Shown here: in pieces, positions 1 to 11,399 of the stretch
Layout: every line of letters begins with the position of its first letter
How positions within the stretch are numbered: position 1 is the first letter of the stretch
Source: Peromyscus leucopus
Taxonomy: Eukaryota > Chordata > Mammalia > Rodentia > Cricetidae
Direction: 5' to 3'
NCBI RefSeq assembly: GCF_004664715.2
Contig: NC_051071.1
Coordinates: forward strand, 30,754,161-30,818,160
DNA: 64,000 nucleotides
Program-made: the position numbers and the translations under genes
Notes under the pieces: generated by a model
Told to the model about the DNA's origin: nothing
What the model saw: only the letters and a program-made list of their open reading frames with translations
Database searches by the model: none

Positions 1-1365
1 CTTTTTGTTTTCCCATATGAAGTTGAGTATTGTTCCTTTAAGGTCTGTAAAGAATTTTGTTGGAATTTTGTTGGGGATTGCTTTAAATCTGTAGATTGTT
101 TTTGGTAAGATGGTCATTTTTACTATGTTAATCCTGTTGATAAATGAGCATGGGAGATCTTTCCATCTTCTGATATCTTTTCCAATTTCTTTCCTCGAAG
201 GCTTGAGGTTCTTGTTATACAGGTCTTTCATTTGCTTGGTTAGAATTACTCCAAGATATTTTACATTGTCTGTGGCTATTGTGAAGGATATTGTTTCCCT
301 GATTTCTTTCTCAGCCCTTTTATCATTTGTATATAAGAAGGCTACATTTTTTTTTTTAGTTAATTTTGTATCCAGCTACTTCTCTAAAGATGTTATCAGT
401 TGTAGGAGTTCCCTAGTAGAATTTTTGGGGTCTTTTATGTATATTATCATGTCATCTGCAAATAGCAATACTTTGACTTCTTTTCCAATTTTTATCCCCC
501 TGATCTCCTTTTGTTGTCTTCTTTTTCTAGCTAGAACTTCAAGTACTATATTGAAAAGACATGAAGAGAGTGGGCAGCTTTGTCTTGTTACTGATTTTAG
601 TGGAATTGCTTTGAGTTCCTCTCCATTTAATTTGATGTTTGCTGTTGGCTTGATGTATATTGCTTTTATTATATTTAGGTATGTTACTTGTATCCCTGAC
701 CTCTCCAAGATTTTCTTATTCTGAAAGCATGTTCAATTTTGTCAAAAACTTTTCCAGCATTTACTGAGATGATGACCATCTGATTTTTTTCTTTCAGGTT
801 GTTTACTTGGTGGGTTACATTGACAAATTTTTATATGTTGAGCCACCCCTGCATCTCTGGGATGAAGCTTACTTGATCATAGCAGATGATCGTTTTGATG
901 TGTTCTTGGATTCAGTTTACCAGTATTTTATTCAGCATTTTTGCATCAATATTCATGAGGGAAATAGGTCTGTAATTTTCTTTCTTTGTTGAATCTGTGT
1001 GATTTTGGAATGTTCCCTCTATTTCTATTTTTGTGGAATAATTTGAGGAGTATTGGTATTAGCTCTTCTTTGAAAGTCTGGTAGAACTGTGCACTGAAAC
1101 CATTTGGCCCTGTGCTTTCCTGGTTGGGAGACATTTAATGATTGCTTTTATTTCCTAAGAGGTTATAGGTTTCTTTAAATTGTTTATCTGATCATGGTTT
1201 AATTTTGGTATGTGTTATCTGTCAAGAAATTTGTCCTTTCCTTCTAGATTTTCCAATTTTGTGAAGTATAGGTTTTTGATGTATGACCTAATGATTCTTG
1301 GGATTTTGTCAAAGTCTGTTGTTATGTCCCCCTTTTTGTTTCTGATTTTGCCTAATAGGTCTGTC
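1..1365 (-). mobile_element. L1 LINE fragment, antisense, ORF2 reverse transcriptase region (broken)
   Basis: Read on the minus strand, 708 down to 376 encodes an RT palm segment with the catalytic FADDMI box. It also has the surrounding L1 pattern ([21 protein letters not shown], then LEVLAR). Further right, 1134-946 encodes the upstream part of the same domain ([28 protein letters not shown]). These are well-known features of mammalian L1 ORF2. Frameshifts and stops separate the blocks, so it is dead. The window edge cuts off the 3' end. The endonuclease domain and ORF1 that should lie to the right are not present before the monomer tract begins. Confidence 0.9.
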
Positions 1366-1599
1366 ATTATATGTTACTTGGCTTTTTTCCTGTGTTTGTC
1401 TTTCTTAGATGGGTGTTTTTTCCTTGTTTTTTGTTTCCTTTCTTGTCTTCTTGCCTAAGTAGCCATGGGTTCTAGTGACTGATGAGTCTTCACACCCAGT
1501 AGGGTGTTTGGAATCTTGGGTCCATTATTCCAATCTGGCCTCTGTTAGAGCTGCTGAGGCTATTTTTTTTTTTTTTTTTGGCTGGTGTGGACGGCATGT

Positions 1600-2630
1600 G
1601 GGTCCATGGCCTCTGTTCTTCCAACTGGTGTGGACTGAGCCTATAGAGTCTGCTAGAGTTCTGGTCTGGCTTGTGTGGCCTGAGCCCATTCTGTCTGGTG
1701 TGATCTATGCTTCAGTGGCAGAAGCCTGCTGGGAATGATGGTTGGAGCTCAGCAGCAGCAGGGCCTGAGATGAGCTGGGATGGTGAGCTGGGATGACTTT
1801 GGTCTGAGGAAGATTCAAGGTGGACACAATGAGGGGATGAGGTTACAGTTCTGCTGCTAGGTGGGCCACTCACCTGTTCTGGCTGGTGTGGCCTGGACAT
1901 GTTTGGCTAAAGTCTTCTGGTTGGGAGGAAGACTTAGCTATGGGGGTGGGGATTAGCTGGGAGGTTGTGTGTTTGGGGACTGGTTGAAAGCAGCTGGCGT
2001 TTTCTCCAGTCCCCCTCAGACCTGCAGCCACTCAGACCCAAATAAACACACAGACGCTTTTATTATTTAAACTGTTTGGCCTAATGGCTCAGGCTTCTTG
2101 CTATCTAGTTCTTATATCTTAAATTAACCCATTTCTATTAATCTGTAAGTTGCCACGTGGCTTGTGGCTTACTGGTACCTTACATCTTGCTTCGCATGGC
2201 GGTGGCAGCTGGCAGCATCTCCTGACTCAGCCTTCCACCTCCCAGCATTTTCCTCTCTTTTTGTCCCACCTATACTTCCTGTCTGGCTACTGGCCAATCA
2301 GCATTTTATTTATCAACCAATCAGAGCAACACATTCACAGTATACAGAACATATCCACAGCAGTTGAAGGGGGCAGAATCCAGGTGGGGGTGCAGTTCAG
2401 CTGGTAGGCCTGTCACCCTTTCTGGCTAGTATGTTCTGTTCCTTAGTGGTGGAAGTCTGCTGGGACTGGGAGTAGGGTCAGGGATGCCCTGGGATGGCAT
2501 TGGGCTGGGGAAGGGTCACAGTGAAGATAATGGGAGGTATTTCAGTTCTGCTGCTCGGGGAGGGGTCACTCACCCTTTCTGGCTGGTGTGACCTGGGCCT
2601 GCTTGGTGGAAGTCTTCTTCTATGTCATTT
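1600..2630 (-). repeat. Tandem ~165-185 bp GC-rich monomers, probable L1 5' UTR monomers (antisense)
   Basis: Once the inserted LTR is removed, a unit recurs with starts near 1712, 1897, 2440 and 2605. Shared segments include TTCAGTTCTGCTGCT, CACTCACC, TTCTGGCTGGTGTG and GTGGAAGTCTGCTGGGA. Spacing is about 163 to 185 bp. Lying at the 5' side of an antisense L1, GC-rich and tandem, this fits rodent L1 promoter monomers. The family assignment is inference because the consensus was not compared. Copies are diverged by eye. The stretch 1366-1599, which includes a T18 run near 1562, is a junction of unknown origin. Confidence 0.6.
1989..2362 (-). mobile_element. Solo LTR of a class II (ERVK-like) endogenous retrovirus
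   Basis: The 374 bp element is flanked by perfect 6 bp direct repeats GTTGAA at 1983-1988 and 2363-2368. Read on the minus strand it begins TGCTGTGGATATG and has an AATAAAAGC polyadenylation-type signal near 2057-2066, followed by an R/U5-like tail. A 6 bp duplication is the rule for class II ERVs. No internal gag/pol sequence is present, so it is a solo LTR left by recombination. It interrupts the monomer tract and is therefore younger than that L1. I recognise the sequence as an abundant rodent LTR but cannot name the subfamily with certainty. The last bases (GCT rather than CA) are mutated. Confidence 0.8.
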
Positions 2631-3499
2631 CTAACAGCAATGATGAGCTGGAAAAGGTTGTAGATTTTATTTGATTTGGAAGTTTTAATAACATAATACC
2701 TTCTTTCCTGTTGTACAAATCTGTGTTTGTATGAAACTCTTTTGGGAGTGACATAAAAGAGCCCATCTGACAAGATAATGAAGGTTAGCTCTGTCGGAAT
2801 AAAAATTCCAGCTCACTGGGTTGTTCACAATTGAATACTGAGTCTTGGCTTCCTCCATGGCATCCCAGGGTCAGTATCTGTCTCTGCAAGTAAAAGTCAA
2901 TGACAACTTGCCTGCAAGGGGAAGATCCAATTGCAGCTTAAGAATGGAGATCAATACAACCATCGCAAGTAAACTTGTCTGACCTCGTCCTCTGTAAGAA
3001 GGAAAAGAATCAACAGGGCATGAAGAGTTGTCAGCATTTTCAGTTTTGGCAGGTGATAAAGGGAGAAACAGTTTATGCTGTCCTCATCCATCACTGGGCA
3101 TCAGTAAGATCATTAAGATTAGAGCTAAAGAGGTAGCACTTTATCTAATTCTCCTGCTGGACATCCAAGTACCAGTTCAGCTCAGCTTGGTTCAATCCAA
3201 TTCGCCATTAAGTACCAATATTGTGTATGCTCATGTTAGCTTTAAGAAAAGCCATCCTATGTTCATTTGGCTTATTTAATGTCATACTTTGCTGGGAACA
3301 AGAATGCATAGTTAGAAAGGTATATAGACACAGAAAATCTATTGTGATAGATGTTGAAGGAATCATTTGCATAAAAGTCCCGTGGATTTATTGTGGAGAG
3401 AAACTGCATGTTCCTCAAAGAAAGGTAATTTTTGAGTTTGGAAATTTTACAGGACAAATTGTTATTTACACATTGAGTATAAAAAAGGTTTAGTTTAAC
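2631..3499. other. Unassigned unique sequence
   Basis: No coding pattern, known repeat or RNA gene was recognised. Short open frames (up to 90 codons) have no recognisable domain and no codon bias. Confidence 0.5.
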
Positions 3500-3610
3500 T
3501 GAGCTTAACCATCACTTATTGAGACATACTATGGGATAGATGCCAAATGGGCACTGGCTTTAGAGAGGTGAAGGAAGCTTCATTGCTTTCCCTGGGAAGT
3601 TCACAGGTGT
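3500..3610 (-). mobile_element. Possible L2 LINE 3'-region fragment
   Basis: CACTTATTGAGACATACTAT, followed by a gapped ...CTGGCTTTAGAG... segment, resembles the antisense L2 3' end, whose consensus reads like TTATTGAGCACCTACTATGTGCC. It is very diverged, so this is a weak call. Confidence 0.35.
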
Positions 3611-4779
3611 TTAGTACATGGAAGAGGCAAAGACCTGAAGGAGATTTCTCCCTAGAAAAGAAAGGTGAGTATGTCAGGAGAGATCTTCCTTTGCAACATC
3701 ATTCAGCTTAATCTGCTTTAAAAGATCTTCTTTTGTTTGGCCATCTTTGTTATGTTTTACCCTCATAATGGCAGTGAAATATCTAGAAAGATGACAGGGA
3801 ACTGGAAATAAATAAGGACTTGTGCAAAGGCATGGCGTCCATCCCTCATACATAATATTTGTTCCTCAGAGAACTCCAGTCCAACTGGAAGGACTGATGT
3901 CATTACTCCTATGACTGCTATTTTCATTATCTTTACATTTTGGACTGATGCTATTTTGAGATTTTAATCGGCATGATTTCCTTACTTCCAAATAGTAATA
4001 ATGAAGACATAATTCATTTTGTGTCAAACTAGAAACAAAGGTTGCAGACAGGTGCTAGCTACATAAAAACAATTTACTCTGTTGTCGAAGTCTCCTGTTG
4101 CCAGATATTATGAGCAATGAAATATAACCAAAAGAGAGGTTGCAACTTTCAGAGAAGGAAACATGAGAGAGAATTGACTCAACCCAGAGCCCCGAGAGTT
4201 GGATTTGGCACTGTCTAAGTGCTTTTGTCACTGCTGAGGAGGGACCACCAAATGATAGTCTTTGGCCCACCACTCATCAATCTTGTAGGCTGGTGGGTGG
4301 TTCTCTGTGCCTGTGTGACAAGCTGTCACTCTCAGCATGCCCACACAGTGAGACAGCAGTGGATCGAGCCGAGCAGTTTACTTACAAAGTGCTAGCAACT
4401 GGAACTTGAGCCTCACAAATTCCCATTGAGCACTCCCAGCATCCTATAATGGTACCTAAAATTTGATTTGTGAAGCACACAGATGTTCAAAGATGACAGT
4501 TTTGCCCCTCATTGATCTCCGAGCAGTTATTCCTTCCCATGACAAGAAATAAACAAGATGGTGACGGCTCCTCAAGTTCTTGTACCAATTTCAACCTGAT
4601 ACTTCACCCTTACATCTGGAGACAGGGTTATTTCTGATGAACTCCTTGCTGTAAATATACCAATCAATTTTCCTTACAAATGATTTCTAATATGTAATTA
4701 TGAAATCAAGCTTTCCCATAAGCAAGCTGGCTCTTGACATAGAGTGATGGGGTGCACAGTAATATTTTAAATAAAGTAT
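3611..4779. other. Unassigned unique sequence
   Basis: AT-rich single-copy-looking DNA. No exon, repeat or RNA gene was recognised on either strand. Confidence 0.5.
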
Positions 4780-5400
4780 GATTGCACCACTATTTATTTT
4801 GAGGTCTAATCTTCAGGGTCGGGAGCTTATACATTGATGGCAGTTTAGAGATTAACAGCAGGCTAAATGTGAAATTCTGTGAGCCAATGCTTTGATATAA
4901 ACAAATGCATGAAAATAGCCTCCTGCTACTGTTTGCAAAGTCTGGCAGGGCTGCAGGGCTTTCTGCAAAGCAGAGGGTGCAAAATGGACTAGATTCATCA
5001 AATTCTAGTAGCGGTCTGTTAAAAAAATAATGCTTTTGTCTACAAATGGAAACTGCTAACAGCTTTCCCCGTCCACTGCAATCCTCTTTCCATCTGCTTG
5101 GGTTTTTATAATCGTGTCGCCTTTGGAAAATTACAACACGGAGCATATTCTCCCAGAGGTCTGTTATCTAGCTGAATATTCTGGGCTATGAAATGGTGAC
5201 AACAGTAGAAGGGTTTCTCTGCAGAAGTGTTACAACCACTGCATCCTAACGAGCCGCGCTGGTGCTGCAAGGCTCTGGCAGGAAGGGAGTATCAGATTGC
5301 ATCTGATCACAATTTAAAAAAAACGCTCACATACACTTGAATAGCCATGATCTATCAGTCGGAGCTCTTTGGTGTAACAGCTGCTTCTTTCTTCCCGTTT
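4780..5400. promoter_or_regulatory. Candidate conserved non-coding element
   Basis: This block has no recognisable repeat. It keeps several CpGs (GTGTCGCC, GAGCCGCGC, CAGTCGGAGC), which decay fast in neutral DNA. It is also dense in homeobox-like and TCF-like motifs: CTTTGAT, TTATAATCG, AATTTAAAAAAAACGC and an imperfect palindrome CAGATTGCATCTGAT near 5292. The 118-codon minus frame inside it (4790-5146) shows no known domain. Regulatory function is inference from composition; cross-species alignment would decide. Confidence 0.3.
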
Positions 5401-6559
5401 CCTTCATCTTTCCTTTCATTCTAGTCCCCCAAACCCATTTCCATACTAGAAATTCTCATCTAAGATATTATCCACTATGCTCAAGGTCATGAGGGACCAG
5501 GAAGGCTCCTCTAGTCTATGACCTGCTTCAAGAACAGCACAGTTCCTTTCTGTCTCCAGACACTTCTCAGGGAGGACTCTGATCATAATGAGTAATCATT
5601 ACTGTTGGTAAATGAATAAAAGGTGCTGTGTTCTTTCTATGCATCTTCATATTTATAAAATACCATGTGCTTTATACCTTTGCTGATGTCATCTTTACGG
5701 TGTTTGAGGAGGGGACAAGAGGTGCTATTGATTTGATGTGCCAGTTTAAGAAGGGGATAACTTTAGGTGACAAGGCAGGAGATTGATTAGGTAAATTGTG
5801 ACAAAATGAGACAGGTGTAATAGAGGCTTGGGGAGCCATTAGGAAGCAAAGTAGGTCCTATTCCTAGAGAAGAAAGAAGCTTGGGAGGGAAAGGTCTTTG
5901 ACTCCCAGCATAAGGAGTGCTGCAGCAAAACTGATGGTGAGTTTAAAGTTGGTAGACAGATGGGCCTCATGTTTTCTAGAAATGTCTCTGCCATTCTCAG
6001 ACTTTACTTAGCTGGGAGCTGCTAATGGTGTTAATGTGGTGATGGATTTGAGAAAGCAAAGCTAAGGCCCTTAGTCAGTTTCACTCTATCAAAATGGGAA
6101 GTCTGAGGCAGCATTCTTATGGCCACCGTGCCTTAATGTAAAGCCAGGAAATAGACACCAAGAAAGGTTAAGGAATATTCTCTGGGTCTTAAGCCCACTG
6201 CTCAGCAAATGTAGATGATGTTGGACTGCTAGGTTCTAACCCAAGGGATGCCTTTGCAGATACACTCGGGCTTTACTTGCACTCCTGAGTCCCTTTTCTC
6301 TTCTCTGGCTGCATGTGACTTGGATTGTTTGGTGAGGAAGTAGGGACATCAAAGCTGGGTTAGCCAAACACTTGGCAGGAGCAAGACAAGAGACATACAT
6401 GTGGTAGCTTTCACTCACGACAGATGGCAGGGTATGAGGCTGGGAGGAAAGTGTTAGAAGTGCTTGTCTAGGTTAGGAATATGCAAGAAATTCACTCCAG
6501 TGACATAAACATTCTATAAGTAAAGTTAAACAATTTGAGAATTAGAACATACTGCAAAC
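5401..6559. other. Unassigned unique sequence
   Basis: Nothing recognised beyond possible, very weak MIR-like words around 5630-5720. No coding evidence. Confidence 0.45.
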
Positions 6560-6680
6560 TCACATGAACTCCTGGAAGGTAGAGATGGCCTCACTATTTT
6601 CTTAGGGTTTGTTTCCAGAACCCTGACAGTGTTTGGCAGAATCATATGCCATAAATATTTGTCTTTGCTTGAATAAATAC
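6560..6680 (+). mobile_element. L2 LINE 3'-end fragment
   Basis: The order CTCCTGGAAGGTAGAGATGG ... ACAGTGTTTGGCA ... ATAAATATTTG ... TTGAATAAA matches the diagnostic 3' end of mammalian L2. That consensus runs from a 'clump' rich in GGCAG to AGTGCCTGGCA and then AATAAATATTTGTTGAATGA. It is diverged, as expected for an ancient element. Confidence 0.65.
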
Positions 6681-7219
6681 TAACTTTAACTTGGAGGGGA
6701 CCTCAGAGACCACCTCATATACCTTAGGAGACAAAGGGAACGGACATTGGATTATCATTAATGTCATCCTGTGGAGGATGTTGAGACCCAGAAGTCTCTA
6801 GATTTCTTACCAAGCACCTGTCCCCTTCCTTCCTTGAGCTATTTTTTAGGCTGAATGCTCTGGTCTACAATATGAAAGACCATGGGACACATTGATGTTG
6901 AATTTTTATAGAATATTTTGACCAAAGAAGATTTTATCTCTGCATTTTTTTCCTAAGCTAAATACCAATGTGGAGTGTAGGTTAAAGTCTAATTCATAGA
7001 TAAGAAATGAATAGGGAGAACAGTGAGTCACTTCATGAAGAACGGTGCCTGAATCCTGTATGAGAACACTCACATTTGGGAAGATCACAAGATACCTTAG
7101 CCACCACACAGTAGATACCAGAGAAGCAGAGGAAAATGGATATATATGCTAACTGTCTTTTTGTGGGTCTACCTATCTGTTTAATCAATAGCTATGAACA
7201 CCATGACTATGGCAGGCAT
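6681..7219. other. Unassigned unique sequence
   Basis: No repeat or coding signal recognised. Confidence 0.45.
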
Positions 7220-7790
7220 TGTGGCTATGTTTAGAAGATTATAGGAAAAAAAACATTATGGGGTAGACTATCTGGTAGGTTAGACAATTGTAAGTGCACA
7301 AACATAATAAATATTAGACGATTGGAAGTATTTTAAAGAGAAATACCTTGGGACATGGGAGATTGTAAAAGCCCTGTGGTAATGGATGAAATATGAGATG
7401 GTGAAAATTGGATAGACACAAAAAAACTACCTTGTTAAAAATATGAGGACCAAAGATATGTTGACAGGAGGTGGGTAGTGACAAAAGTCCAAAGTCCCTA
7501 GAGAAACTCTGTGTGTTTTAGGAGCAGAAGGAAAAAGTCTTCCCAGGGAGAGCCCAGTGTAGGGGGTTGATAGTAGGATCTGAGGTCAGGAAAGTAGATA
7601 GGGCTAGTTTCTCAGGACCATGTTTGAGTCTTATCTGAAGAATGTTTAGAAGGCATTAGAAGATTTTTAAGCAAACTGTGTCAGGATTTAATTTACACTA
7701 ACTAAAACCATGGAGACAGGAAGGCATGCATGGAAGCAAGAGGACTTAGTGAGTCTGTTATCAGCACTGGTTGGGGCTGAGCATGCTGCA
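7220..7790 (-). mobile_element. L2 LINE fragment, antisense
   Basis: It keeps the order of antisense L2 landmarks: GCACAAACATAATAAATATT, then AGGAGCAGAAGGAAAAAGTC, then AGGTCAGGAAAGTAGATAGGG, then AAGCAAACTGTGTCAGGATT, then CCATGGAGACAGGAAG. The purine-rich, GT-poor texture on the plus strand is also typical. Identity to consensus cannot be measured here. Confidence 0.6.
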
Positions 7791-8619
7791 AATAGGTAGG
7801 CAGACAACACAGAAGGATTCTGGGCATGTGTAAGGCAGACAGACCTGGGTTAAGGATATGACTTATTTAGGGGTTTACCAGGCTTGCAGTGTCTGGGGTG
7901 TAAGTGTGCATTGAGGAGCAGGGAGATATGTTAAGAAGAAAAAGTGACTTCTGCTTCCCAGATCTACTGAGAGATAACTTGAGAAAAAAGCCCACTTCCA
8001 TCTCTGTGACTTAGTGTCTTCTTCCATTTGGTGGCTCCTCTGGAACCCAGAGTGTGAGCATTTGATTGACATGCCTTGGTTCTGTAGCGTTGCCATGCTG
8101 GGCTTTGTCATAATGGTTTCAATAGCTCTAAGTGATGGAAAGATACTTATGAAAGTCAGAATAACAAATGTATCATGAAAATAGGCATAAGCTATCACCA
8201 AGTGTTGAAATCTTTTTCATAAGCCATAACAACCAAAGGTTGTTTCAGGAGACACCGGGTACGGCCATTTGGTTACTGCTTCTCTGTCCTTGTCAGAGCT
8301 CAATCTCCCTGGAATATTTGAAGTGAGGCTTCACTGTCTTGAACACAAAGAGCTTCCTTCTGCAGAAAACAGAAGAGGCCAAGATACGATGATTACCAAT
8401 TTGTGACTGTTTTCCATCTCTACCAGATGCCAGCCTATTCTTATTATATACTAGATGATGGTCTGGGCAAATTTTTTGGAGTGGTTCATGTAGTCTGCTT
8501 AACTATGATGTTGGGATATTATCTTCCCTATATGATGGAAAAGGTGAAGACTGAAGAGATTAATTAATGGTTCTAAGTCATCAGCCTTGCTAAAGAGGTT
8601 AAGACTGGGGTGGTTTCAG
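7791..8619. other. Unassigned unique sequence
   Basis: No repeat, exon or RNA gene recognised. The 108-codon minus frame at 7875-8201 has no recognisable domain. Confidence 0.45.
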
Positions 8620-8795
8620 GAAGCACAGTAGATTTCAGAGATCTGGACTTTACCACCTGCTCTTTAAGATGCTTAGTAGTCCTTCTCCACTGAGTTCCTC
8701 ATCTGTGAAATGGGAAAATATTCAGGGAGCAGCTGTGGACATTCAAATATTATGTCAAGTACCTGAAGCAATAAATGTTAGTTGTCTTCACACAT
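8620..8795 (+). mobile_element. MIR SINE
   Basis: The core-to-tail order is visible: GAGTTCCTCATCTGTGAAAT, then GGGAAAATA, then GTCAAGTACCTGAAGCAATA, then AATGTTAG. This is the classic MIR 'cctcatctgtaaaatggg' core and its 3' tail. Confidence 0.75.
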
Positions 8796-9369
<574 letters not shown>

Positions 9370-9397
9370 TTTCATGTTTATAAAAAGCTGGGGGAGA

Positions 9398-9560
9398 GCC
9401 GGGCGGTGGTGGTGCACACCTTTAATCCCAGCACTCGGGAGGCAGAGCCAGGCGGATCTCTGTGAGTTCGAGGCCAGCCTGGGCTACCAAGTGAGTTCCA
9501 GGAAAGGCACAAAGCTACAGAGAGAAACCCTGTCTCGAACCCCCCCCCCCAAAAAAAAAA
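9398..9560 (+). mobile_element. B1 SINE, young, cricetid-type
   Basis: This is a full-length 7SL-derived B1. It starts GCCGGGCGGTGGTGG, has TTTAATCCCAGCACTCGGGA and the B-box GTTCGAGGCC, and ends AGAAACCCTGTCTCGAA. The tail is C10 then A13. Target duplication AAAGCTGGGGGAGA is present at 9384-9397 and 9561-9574. The intact duplication and preserved CpGs indicate recent insertion. Confidence 0.97.
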
Positions 9561-9574
9561 AAAGCTGGGGGAGA

Positions 9575-10429
9575 AAGGAAAGGTTTTGAGCACACTTGGT
9601 CCAGCAAAGGGATCCATGGTAGAAGAGCTGAATGAGAGAGTTGTGAGAAGTAAAGCTAACTTCCATTTTTTAACAGTATATGAACAATCAAGCATTACTT
9701 AGTGGGTTCCTGGGTCTGCGTGAATTAGATTCAGTTGTACAAAGGCCATAGTTTATTCTTGCAGGCCCCATTTTATGATGAGTATCACATTCGTCTTTTT
9801 TTCTCTTTACTGAAAAGATAATACAATCCACTTACAATGTAATTTCAAAACCAAATCAATATATGCCCTCACCTAACAAAAGAAGAAATTAAAGCAAAGT
9901 AATTTAAGATAAAGTAATATAGGTAATATTTCAGTATGAGAGCATTCGTGTGACTTGAAAGATAATGAAGCAGTCATATGCTCACATCCAAGACAGGCTC
10001 AGTGGACAGGCCCGGGCTGCCTTGGAAGCTATTGACTAGGTGCCTGGGTTTCCCCCTAGTGGCTTTGCCTTCATGTGACTGCTGATCATACATTGGTTCA
10101 TCACATGGAAAATGTCTTCTCAAGAGCAAAACAGATGCTGTGAAGTTTTTGCTGTCTAGACCCTGGAGTCTCAAAGCCTCACCTCTGCTGCATTCTGCTG
10201 ACAAAAACAAGTCACAGGGGAGAGCAGCATATACAAGCCAGGAAGTGGGTGACACGTTGTTCCTCACTTTTTGAAGTAAAGAGTCACAATATCATGTTGC
10301 AAGGTGAGCATGTGGGATGTGAAATCATTGTTGCTGTTATGTAGGACCCTAAAGAGAAAAGAACTTTGTAAAAACAAACAATATAGTCATCTATTATGTC
10401 CTTGCTATGTCTCCCCACTAAGATGTTCA
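9575..10429. other. Unassigned unique sequence
   Basis: No repeat or coding region recognised. The 97-codon minus frame at 9974-10267 has no known domain. Confidence 0.45.
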
Positions 10430-10590
10430 TGTTATGTTAAGTGAAGCTTCTAGCCACTTTATATGGTAAGTAAAATTATTAACCCCAATTTACAAATAAA
10501 AAAACCAAAGCTAACGATGGTAAAGTAACATTGCCCTTTCATAAGGGACAGAGACAGAACTCAAATGCATCCTTTGGATACCCACACCTT
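10430..10590 (-). mobile_element. MIR SINE, antisense
   Basis: ACTTTATATGGTAAGTAAAA, then TTATTAACCCCAATTTACAA, then GGTAAAGTAACATTGCCC and GACAGAGACAGAACTCAAAT follow the reverse-complement MIR consensus in order. Confidence 0.75.
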
Positions 10591-11399
10591 TCCATGGGCC
10601 ATATAGATATAGCAGTCATATGGAGAGAACCATACCTTCTGAGTAGAATAATGGGATTGGCTTAAACATACAGATGGATCCAGTGATTAGATACAAAAGA
10701 TATCTAATATTGGTTATAGAACTATCATAGTTGTTGAATTGATGATTTTTGGTATATGGAGATACAGAACTGAGCCTGAGTGCTAGATATTGAATTTGCT
10801 TCCTCATAGTGGATCAGTTAAAAAGGTTCTGGTAATGGTGGAAATCTATATATTTCAGTGCCTGTAAGGTGTTCAGGTCTTTGCTTTTCCAGAATGTATA
10901 CAGTGCTGGAGGGCCAGACATTTGAAAGATGGTCACATCAGTTAGTTTTCACTTCAAGTGCCACAGATGATTACTGAATGACTTGAGAGACAGGAAAGAG
11001 GACAGCATCAGAGTGATGGATGTGGTGAAGTTCTTGGCTCAACCAACATGGGGACAGACCCTGCTAGGACTTCAACATGTTGAGATATGACCTCATATGA
11101 AGAGGATAGATTAAAAGACGTGTGCCCTTTTGATCATTGCTCAAAATTAAGCAAGAATAATCTTTCTGGGACTTGAGACACAAGTTCCAATTGCTATTGC
11201 ATACTTGATTTAGATAATACACTAGACTTTTGGAACTATCTCAGTCTCAGATGACCCTAGGCTCAGAATCTCTCAGATGCTTCTTATGAAGGCCAAGGAA
11301 AAGCTTTCATATCACAGTGTAGAAGCTGATTCCAACTTCTTTTCCCCACCTTTATCGTGGCCTTGTGTGAAATTTTTCTTCTGAAAAAATCTTAATAAT
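10591..11399. other. Unassigned unique sequence
   Basis: No feature recognised on either strand. Confidence 0.45.

Noticed and set aside
110..724. 204-codon plus-strand open frame
   Set aside because: It is the antisense of the L1 ORF2 reverse transcriptase; the true coding sense is the minus strand, which is itself broken.
2041..2080. Gene polyadenylation site on the plus strand (AATAAACACAC)
   Set aside because: Lies inside an antisense solo LTR; the functional signal of that element is on the minus strand.
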